Positions 7,303-12,049 of a DNA stretch of 12,049 nucleotides are shown here, piece after piece. The notes below the pieces were generated by a model that saw only the letters and a program-made list of their open reading frames with translations, made no database searches and had not been told where the DNA came from. Both the position numbers and the translations under genes were made by a program. This DNA is from an uncultured Candidatus Pelagibacter sp. GTDB lineage: Bacteria; Pseudomonadota; Alphaproteobacteria; Pelagibacterales; Pelagibacteraceae. Where the stretch lies: contig CAJWKX010000017.1 of assembly GCA_913043015.1 (NCBI GenBank), positions 1 through 12,049 on the forward strand, given 5' to 3'. The stretch's first letter is position 1. Each line of letters starts with the position of its first letter.

Positions 7303-7555
7303 TTAATTCTTTTCGAATTTTATTAATAAATTTTGATAAAATCTCTCTCTCTTCAAGTGTAAAAATACTTTCTTTTTGATTTGCTGATTTAATTTCATCT
7401 TTAATTTTATTTAGAATTTCTTGTCTTCCTTGTTTATTATATAGGTAATTTTCTACTTTGCTTTCATAACTTTTTAATATTTGACCTATAGTAAATTGAA
7501 AAAGTAAATAAGAAGCAACTAGTACAATTAAAGTTTTATAAATAAATATTTTCAT
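7280..7555 (-). CDS. Small membrane-anchored protein with helical soluble tail
   Basis: I choose the ATG at 7555 (MKIFIYKTLIVLVAS) over the upstream in-frame TTG at 7573 because it begins a clean N-terminal anchor. That gives 91 residues. A single hydrophobic helix (about residues 5-25) is followed by a highly charged helical region (SYESKVENYLYNKQGRQEILNKIKDEIKSANQK... EEREILSKFINKIRKELN). It is probably tethered to the inner membrane with a periplasmic or cytoplasmic coiled tail. The last 23 nt overlap the start of the radical SAM gene, which implies translational coupling and perhaps a joint function. No family is recognised. Confidence 0.65.
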   Translation of the reverse strand: MKIFIYKTLIVLVASYLLFQFTIGQILKSYESKVENYLYNKQGRQEILNKIKDEIKSANQKESIFTLEEREILSKFINKIRKELNVNEPEK

Positions 7556-7612
7556 GAAAATAAATTTTAACAATATTAAGTTACATTATATTTAAAATCA
7601 ATTCAAATAAGT

Positions 7613-8662
7613 TTAATATTTTTTATAAATAGTATTGATTGAGACACCGTCAATTTTTATTTCATGGAATATTTTAAAATTTTTTGGGGCAGTAAAATCA
7701 CCTGGCTTTGTTATGCCTCTCCAATCTCTGAAATTATTAATAATATAATCAGCATCATTAATATCGTTAATGATTGAGATTTTTTGTCTTATGGTATTTT
7801 TAAGAATCTTTTTACTTAAGTTAAGGTCGGTTGTGCTTAAATTAAAAATTTTTACTTTTCTATCTTCTTTTTTCGCAATATATTCTAAAGCGTGTTTGTT
7901 GCTTGTTCCTGAAAAATCCATCTCAAATTTTTTATTAAAATTCTTTCCAGCTAAGAAATTAAAATAAATATTTTGATGTGGATGATTTTTATACATCCAG
8001 TAAATATTTGGTATAACTAAGACTAATATCAATATATACAAATAATTATTTTTTTTTCTAAAAAGGTAAATTCTTATTAAATTTAAACCAAACATAGAAA
8101 TCAATAATAAACTTGGATAAATAAAAAAAAGATGTCTCCAACCATCATAAGAAATTGATTTAAAGTCGATTGCAATTATTACTGGGATAAGAAAAGTCAA
8201 TAAAAAAATTAAATCTTGTAGTTCTTTATTACTTCTCCATAAATCTATATAGGAATTATTTTTTTCTATTTTTAATAATCTTTTTGTTGTTCTTAAAAAA
8301 ATAAAAACAAAACCTATGGCAAATAAAGATAAATATAACAAAGGAGTACTAACTAAAATCCAAATCAAATGATAATGCCACGGTGGGTTTGTTGCAAATA
8401 TGTATTGTCCCAAGTAATAAGTATGTATGGTAAGAATGTGGTCACTTAGATACTTAAAAGAAAATAAAAAATTTTCTAAAGGATTACTCCACAAGTATGG
8501 CCAAAATAAAAATATAAAAACAGGTACTAAAATTAAAAAAACTACTGGTGGTTTAATAATTTTTTCTTTATTATTTTCAGCACGAAGAATATTTATAATA
8601 TAAATAATGATAATTATAGAAGGTAATATTAAACCACCAGTAGTTTTTAGGATCCTTTCCAA
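7613..8662 (-). pseudogene. GT39/PMT-type membrane glycosyltransferase, 5'-truncated
   Basis: The 349 residues match the C-terminal part of dolichyl-phosphate-mannose-type (GT-C fold) transferases: WPYLWSNPLENF (54-65), PPWHYHLIWILVSTPLLYL (93-111) and the signature YDGWRHLFFIYPSLLL (172-187), with membrane helices at about 9-26, 38-56, 98-123, 150-166, 178-200 and 207-223 and a soluble C-terminal domain. Relatives are about 500 residues and carry a catalytic Asp/Glu in the first periplasmic loop. That N-terminal part is absent. The frame opens with a TTG (8662) lacking a ribosome site, inside a join to an unrelated backbone gene. It is most likely a non-catalytic remnant, although a partner role with the GtrB-like gene was its probable original job. 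Confidence 0.75.
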
Positions 8663-8792
8663 AATTTTTTAAATTTGTAAGCTGCCTAACCACCTTTTCT
8701 TGTGGCGCTTCGCCAACTTCATAGCCCGTATCAGCATCCATTAAAATGGGTCCATCCTTTGCGCCGTAATCTATTGAATAATTTTTAGCCAT
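8577..8792 (-). CDS. Small backbone protein of unknown function, C-terminus replaced at cargo join
   Basis: The first 50 or so residues (MAKNYSIDYGAKDGPILMD, ADTGYEVGEAPQEKVVRQL, NLKNFGKDPKN) are soluble and acidic-to-neutral. The remainder (YWWFNITFYNYHYLYYKYSSC) is simply the GT39 DNA read in another frame. The native 3' end therefore seems to have been lost when cargo was joined near 8640-8662. The start ATG overlaps the upstream stop as TAATG, so translation is coupled to the 70-residue gene before it. No family is recognised. Confidence 0.6.
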   Translation of the reverse strand: MAKNYSIDYGAKDGPILMDADTGYEVGEAPQEKVVRQLTNLKNFGKDPKNYWWFNITFYNYHYLYYKYSSC

Positions 8793-9004
8793 TATTTTTT
8801 CTTTACCCTATATCCCGAGTAGCCTTGGTTCAGCGGCAGTTCTTCTCGATCTATTACTTCAATAATTAAATCTGAATTATCTTCAATGTAACTAAACATT
8901 TTTTCTACACTTGATAAAACGCATTGGTTGCTAAAGATAAACTCATTTTCTTTTTTAGGTCGTCTTACTACTATTAATGTGTTGTCGAGTTCAGCGTTGT
9001 TCAT
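8792..9004 (-). CDS. Small soluble backbone protein, unknown function
   Basis: A 70-residue protein (MNNAELDNTLIVVRRPKKENEF... ELPLNQGYSGYRVKKK) with no signal peptide or membrane helix and a basic C-terminus. AAAAGGAAAAA about 8 nt before the ATG is a good Shine-Dalgarno sequence. The gene starts 15 nt after the HTH gene and its stop overlaps the next ATG (TAATG), so it is the middle gene of a tight three-gene leftward unit. A DNA-associated or regulatory role would fit the neighbourhood, but nothing in the sequence proves it. Confidence 0.65.
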   Translation of the reverse strand: MNNAELDNTLIVVRRPKKENEFIFSNQCVLSSVEKMFSYIEDNSDLIIEVIDREELPLNQGYSGYRVKKK

Positions 9005-9019
9005 AAAGTATTTTTCCTT

Positions 9020-9256
9020 TTATAAAGTTCTTTCCTTTTTAGAAGTTGGAATACGAAGATCATTAACTTCAAGTTGGCGATCGTTGGTATCAAGATTGTA
9101 TCTTACGGATCCGCCAATCTTTCTGTAAAACAAAGATCCGTCATGTCCATATAAGGATCTATGCTTACGTAGTGTTGCTGGTTTTATTTTATAATGGTCA
9201 GCTGCTTCTTTTTCAGTTGCCCAAACAGTATTAGTATTTATGTTTTTATTATTCAT
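9020..9256 (-). CDS. AlpA/excisionase-like helix-turn-helix protein
   Basis: The 78-residue protein contains a MerR/AlpA-type winged HTH. VWATEKEAADHYKIKPATLRKHRSLYG (about residues 11-37) forms the two recognition helices, and FYRKIGGSVRYNLD (43-56) is the wing, with the usual conserved G-x-V-R-Y. Such proteins in integrative elements act as excisionases or as activators of the integrase gene. A likely task here is bending DNA at the AGGTATGAA arm sites or repressing backbone promoters; this is inference from family and position. It opens the leftward unit 9256-8577. The conserved TTTGGTATCTGTGTT box lies directly before its ATG. Confidence 0.8.
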   Translation of the reverse strand: MNNKNINTNTVWATEKEAADHYKIKPATLRKHRSLYGHDGSLFYRKIGGSVRYNLDTNDRQLEVNDLRIPTSKKERTL

Positions 9257-9258
9257 AA

Positions 9259-9323
9259 AACACAGATACCAAAATTTTTCTAAATGTAAATGTATCCCAC
9301 TACCACGTACATCGTCGTGGGAT
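9259..9323 (-). promoter_or_regulatory. Leader with CCCAC/GTGGG hairpin and TTTGGTAT box
   Basis: An inverted repeat ATCCCAC/GTGGGAT (9294-9300 with 9317-9323) contains an alternative inner stem CCACG/CGTGG, so two folds compete. Downstream on the minus strand is TTTGGTATCTGTGTT (9259-9273), 2 nt before the HTH start codon. The same pairing of hairpin and box occurs at 10277-10334. No T-run follows the stem, so an operator or attenuator is likelier than a simple terminator. Confidence 0.5.
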
Positions 9324-9327
9324 GGAT

Positions 9328-9765
9328 TTATTTTTCTTTTGATCTGATTGTCCGCATCCTGGCAGCGGATAGGGATTTATAAGCCTTTATTCCAATTTTA
9401 TTTTCATACTTCTTCCGAACCTTTTTCATGTAATCTTTTCTAGGTTTGCGTTTTAAATCAAACTGTCTATTCAAAACTCTTTTCTTAAAAGCGGTAAAAT
9501 CATTTGTTTCTTTATAAAAATCTAATTGTTTTTCAGTCGCTAACATTTTTAATTCATCCAGGGTTTTTGGTTTATTTGTTCGGTTGCCAAGGCCCAATAA
9601 TTTGTATCTAATGCTCCTGGCTTCAACCATGTGCATGGTAAATTGTTCGCCGTTCTTGCCCACATAATCCGCTTTCTTTAATAGAGCAGCGAATTCGGTA
9701 TTGCTCATGTTTTTGTTTTTATTTCTTAATCGAATGTAATCTTCTCTACTGATTGCGGTTTTCAT
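9328..9765 (-). CDS. Basic backbone protein, unknown function
   Basis: A 145-residue, very basic protein. The N-terminal part (MKTAISREDYIRLRNKNKNMSNTEFAALLKKADYVGKNG) could include a helix-turn-helix-like pair of helices. The middle has LLGLGNRTNKPKTLDELKMLATEKQLDFY, and the C-terminal third is Lys/Arg-rich (KRKPRKDYMKKVRKKYENK). It has no membrane segment or signal peptide. Such charge suggests nucleic-acid binding. It overlaps the end of the preceding 176-residue gene by 20 nt, so they are translationally coupled and may form a pair. TTGGTAT (9767-9773) sits just upstream of the ATG, as at two other backbone genes. No family is recognised. Confidence 0.72.
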   Translation of the reverse strand: MKTAISREDYIRLRNKNKNMSNTEFAALLKKADYVGKNGEQFTMHMVEARSIRYKLLGLGNRTNKPKTLDELKMLATEKQLDFYKETNDFTAFKKRVLNRQFDLKRKPRKDYMKKVRKKYENKIGIKAYKSLSAARMRTIRSKEK

Positions 9766-10276
9766 TATACCAATTTACAAACTTCTTATTCTGTCTTACT
9801 GCCAATCTTCTATAACGCTCAATGCATCGATCAATTATCTGCTGCCTATCCATTGTCATGGATATAGTTCTTTTTGCCTTGCTGCTTTTCGCTAGCATAA
9901 CGTTATTGTATTTAACCCCAATACAAGCACATAAATTTTGAAGTTTATCACTCACAACTCTATTCAATGCAGTATAGTCGGGATCTATTTTTAATTTCTT
10001 TTTATCCCTTTTACGACGTTCTATTTCTTCATAAATAATTGAACATAAAACATAACTTTCAATAGGTGTTTGACGGAATAGGGTAGAGCCTTTTCGCAGC
10101 ACGCCAATCACTTCTGTTGGATTATCATAAAACATCATTGCTATTTTGGGTAAATCTTTCCAACCCATTGCATCTTCTTCCATCATTTGAAGCAATGTTT
10201 TAGTTTTTTCTTTTATGGATTTGCTGCCTTTGGTGGATGCAGCAATCCCTTTTCTTAACTTTGATTTTTGGCGCAT
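9746..10276 (-). CDS. Basic backbone protein following the integrase, unknown function
   Basis: A 176-residue basic protein. A Lys/Arg-rich, likely disordered start (MRQKSKLRKGIAASTKGSKSI) is followed by helical segments (LLQMMEEDAMGWKDLPKIAMMFYDNPTEVI; IESYVLCSIIYEEIERRKRDKKK), a region with a closely spaced Cys pair (LQNLCACIGV), and a basic C-terminal helix (IDRCIERYRRLAVRQNKKFVNWYNENRNQ). No membrane segment is seen. It lies 45 nt after the integrase stop and overlaps the 145-residue gene by 20 nt. An inverted repeat GTGTTA/TAACAC abuts its start codon. A replication, regulatory or helper-interaction role is possible for a satellite backbone gene, but no domain is recognised. Confidence 0.72.
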   Translation of the reverse strand: MRQKSKLRKGIAASTKGSKSIKEKTKTLLQMMEEDAMGWKDLPKIAMMFYDNPTEVIGVLRKGSTLFRQTPIESYVLCSIIYEEIERRKRDKKKLKIDPDYTALNRVVSDKLQNLCACIGVKYNNVMLAKSSKAKRTISMTMDRQQIIDRCIERYRRLAVRQNKKFVNWYNENRNQ

Positions 10277-10334
10277 GTGTTAAACCAATAACACAAATAC
10301 CAAACAGACACCACGCAGAAACTACTTGGCGTGG
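10277..10334 (-). promoter_or_regulatory. Leader with GCGTGG hairpin, TTTGGTAT box and GTGTTA palindrome
   Basis: Read leftward: a CCACGC/GCGTGG inverted repeat (10311-10316 with 10329-10334) containing the integrase stop codon; TTTGGTATTTGTGTT (10290-10304), one mismatch from the box before the HTH gene; then GTGTTA-AACCAA-TAACAC (10277-10294) touching the ATG of the 176-residue gene. The last palindrome covers the ribosome-binding region and could be an operator or a translational switch. Confidence 0.5.
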
Positions 10335-11767
10335 GAATTCATATATTTATCGACGTTTTCAATATGTATATTTTTACGACGATCAACCAATTTCGCATAA
10401 GCTATAACTGATTTAATATCTTTCCAGCCACCCATTTCTTGAACCGCGTATATATCGCCCGTCACTTCATAGACGAAAGTCGCCCAGGTATGTCTTAAAA
10501 AGTGGATACATTTCAATGGTATTTTTGCATCTGCACATATCAATTTAAAAACTTTTCGTGGATCCTGGATATATTTTTTCTTGCTGCTACGCCTTTGCGT
10601 TGGAAAGACATATTTGTACCTAGCATCCCTTGGATTAAATCCATGGCGTATATTTAACATAACTCTAAATACAGCTTTCATTGAAGATTTAAATCTTAAG
10701 GTAATTGTTTCATCATTTTTTGTGTCATGAAACTTAACTTCATTGTTGATCATATTAACATTGTCCCAAGGTAGGCTGAACAACATTGATTTTGATCGGG
10801 CGCCAAGGATCGGGCATGCAAGCAATGTGAAGCAACTAATCTTGAAACGGGGATGCTTCTTTGCAATTTTTAAAGCCGATCTTCTAAACTTTCTATACTC
10901 ATCAAGAGTATAAGGATCTGTTGTTTCTATACGTTTCAGTTCCTTGTTAAGTTCTTTCTTTTTGAAATGACAAACAGTTTTCTTAATATAAGATTTCTCT
11001 AAAGCATATTTTTCAACTAGCCTTAAATCTTCTATACATCTGTTAGCCTGGGTTTTACCCGCATAACTAATCGCGGTGTGGTATCTCACGTAATCGTCTT
11101 TAGTAAGATCCAGCATTTTTCGTGAGCCGATAGTCAAAGCGCCTTTGTGTGTCTGTCGTATTTGTGTTTGTTTATACCCGCTGCTATCTAACTTAACCCA
11201 AACTTTGTTTCTGGATACCATGTCAGTTTGGGTTTTCTTTTTGTAGGCTGCTGATTTTAAACGGACCTTTATGAATTCATCATAGATCTGTCCAACAGTT
11301 TTAGCTTTACGTTGTGCAGCAACAATCGATAAGGGATCGCGGCCAATCTTAATTGCATCCCTAATCTCAACTGCCAATTTCCTCGCTAGTGCTGGCGTAA
11401 TACCTTTGCCGCGACTTTGGATATCATTAAAATAATTACCTAGATGTATTTTAAGTGGATTAAGTTTAACATTTCCAGCGTTAGGGTCTTTCGCTTTGGC
11501 TGTTTTAGTTTTTTCTTCATCAACACCTTTAGGCGTATATTGATAAAAGAAGCTGATAGAACCGCTTGGATTAGCTTTCGCTTTAAATCCAATAACATCT
11601 GTATCATTGATTGTTTGTTCCAGATATTTCTCGCCCTTGGCATCTGGTATTGGTTTTAGAAGTTTTAAGACATCTGGCGCAATCTTTACTCTGTGCTGAT
11701 CGTTTATCATTTCTTCTAATGTCTTTGGTGGCCTATTGTGGCCGATATTGCTGTGTTTACTTTTCAT
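10322..11767 (-). CDS. int: Tyrosine recombinase/integrase of the island
   Basis: The 481-residue protein has the full tyrosine-recombinase layout. The N-terminal arm-binding DUF4102-like region covers about 45-150 (IGFKAKANPSGSISFFYQYTPKG... LARKLAVEIRDAIKIGRDPL), a core-binding SAM-like domain about 155-265, and the catalytic domain about 280-470. Active-site residues are R324 (LGARSKSML), a Lys near 350, H422-x-x-R425 (HFLRHTWAT), W448 (GGWKD) and the nucleophile Y457 (AYAKL). It is P4/DUF4102-like but longer than the usual 400 or so, with an unusual N-terminal tail containing SNIGHNRPPKTLEEM. AAAGGA lies about 10 nt before the ATG. It lies 228 bp from the tRNA and reads away from it, as expected for the recombinase that made the 15/11996 duplication. 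Confidence 0.95.
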   Translation of the reverse strand: MKSKHSNIGHNRPPKTLEEMINDQHRVKIAPDVLKLLKPIPDAKGEKYLEQTINDTDVIGFKAKANPSGSISFFYQYTPKGVDEEKTKTAKAKDPNAGNVKLNPLKIHLGNYFNDIQSRGKGITPALARKLAVEIRDAIKIGRDPLSIVAAQRKAKTVGQIYDEFIKVRLKSAAYKKKTQTDMVSRNKVWVKLDSSGYKQTQIRQTHKGALTIGSRKMLDLTKDDYVRYHTAISYAGKTQANRCIEDLRLVEKYALEKSYIKKTVCHFKKKELNKELKRIETTDPYTLDEYRKFRRSALKIAKKHPRFKISCFTLLACPILGARSKSMLFSLPWDNVNMINNEVKFHDTKNDETITLRFKSSMKAVFRVMLNIRHGFNPRDARYKYVFPTQRRSSKKKYIQDPRKVFKLICADAKIPLKCIHFLRHTWATFVYEVTGDIYAVQEMGGWKDIKSVIAYAKLVDRRKNIHIENVDKYMNSHAK

Positions 11768-11843
11768 AATTATATTTTCCTTTCATTTTAATTTAGTGAT
11801 TAAAAACATTATTTAAATCTCACGTAAGCAAACGTGGTAAGGG

Positions 11844-11909
11844 CCAGGTATGAATTTCATTTTTACGGGCAAAATCAGCCAGTAATCCCAGGTATGAAAT
11901 AGGTATGAA
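11844..11909 (+). repeat. Right arm-type integrase sites (three AGGTATGAA copies)
   Basis: AGGTATGAA lies at 11846-11854, 11890-11898 and 11901-11909. The last two are 11 bp apart and form the exact 22-bp partner of 160-181. The first copy shares the longer core CCAGGTATGAA. They lie between the integrase start and the tRNA, where an attP arm is expected. An inferred role is binding by the integrase N-terminal domain or by the HTH protein at 9020-9256. Confidence 0.65.
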
Positions 11910-11957
11910 TTCAGTTCACAAATGTTCACATTTATCGCTTTCGTACTCATCATAATG

Positions 11958-11984
11958 TTGCTAGAAATGCGCACGTAGTATAAA
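11958..11984 (+). promoter_or_regulatory. Candidate element-borne promoter for tRNA-Pro
   Basis: TTGCTA (11958-11963) and TATAAA (11979-11984) resemble sigma-70 -35 and -10 boxes. The spacing is 15 bp, shorter than the ideal 17. The -10 box ends 12 bp before the mature tRNA start, which suits a tRNA promoter. Because the native promoter was left at the other end of the island, some promoter here is needed if this tRNA is expressed. The assignment rests on motif and position only. Confidence 0.45.
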
Positions 11985-11995
11985 AACTATTCATG

Positions 11996-12049
<54 letters not shown>

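Larger units (their letters stand above)
11768..11995. promoter_or_regulatory. attP-arm and integrase promoter region
   Basis: This 228-bp gap holds the integrase ribosome site (AAAGGA), an inverted repeat CACGT-AAGCAA-ACGTG (11821-11836), three AGGTATGAA sites and the candidate tRNA promoter. The inverted repeat lies between the arm sites and the integrase start, where an integrase promoter or operator would be. I could not fix a convincing -35/-10 pair for the integrase itself. Confidence 0.5.

Noticed and set aside
696..8658. 13-bp inverted match AAAGGATCCTAAA at 696-708 and 8646-8658, near the cargo edges
   Set aside because: About two 13-mer matches are expected by chance in a window of this size, and neither flank extends the similarity. 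It is not evidence of a transposon.
11440..11659. Alternative open frames inside the N-terminal part of the integrase gene on both strands
   Set aside because: The integrase reading frame is certain from its catalytic motifs. These frames are overlaps without ribosome sites.

Overview
The window looks like one complete integrated mobile island of about 12 kb, sitting in a tRNA-Pro gene of an AT-rich alphaproteobacterium. A 41-bp direct repeat, the 5' half of tRNA-Pro(TGG) down to the anticodon loop, lies at 15-55 and again at 11996-12036. Only the right copy continues into a normal tRNA. A tyrosine integrase gene lies next to the right copy. The partial RpoD reads like an alphaproteobacterial housekeeping sigma factor. 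With the very high AT content, the poly-A tracts and the surface-polysaccharide genes, a marine SAR11-like (Pelagibacterales) host is a reasonable guess, but it is inference.

Layout. Positions 1-14 are chromosomal flank. Positions 15-55 are the left attachment repeat. Positions 56-817 are non-coding and full of perfect inverted repeats, including a duplicated 39-bp double hairpin and likely integrase arm sites. A small two-helix membrane protein is encoded on the minus strand at 818-1054. A plus-strand cargo block (1215-4120) holds two small exported proteins, the C-terminal two-thirds of RpoD, an exostosin-like glycosyltransferase and a TPR-like protein. A convergent minus-strand cargo block (8662-4195) holds a 5'-truncated GT39-type membrane glycosyltransferase, a small membrane-anchored protein, a B12-binding-type radical SAM enzyme and a GtrB/DPM1-like GT2 glycosyltransferase. 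The minus-strand backbone (11767-8577) holds the integrase, two basic proteins of unknown function, an AlpA/excisionase-like helix-turn-helix protein and two small unknown proteins. Positions 11768-11995 hold further arm-type repeats and a plausible replacement promoter for the tRNA.

How it may work. The integrase and the small HTH protein would integrate and excise the island using repeated AGGTATGAA arm sites near both ends. No capsid, terminase, relaxase or recognisable replication gene is present, so the element is a satellite-like cargo carrier rather than a phage. The cargo points to remodelling of cell-surface glycans or lipids, which could alter phage sensitivity. The truncated sigma factor is the strangest passenger.

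State of the sequence. Three plus-strand cargo genes change reading frame inside poly-A tracts (1418-1425, 2029-2038 and 3695-3702). This could be sequencing error, decay or slippage. Two other places look like illegitimate joins: the exported protein into rpoD near 2031, and a backbone gene into GT39 near 8650.
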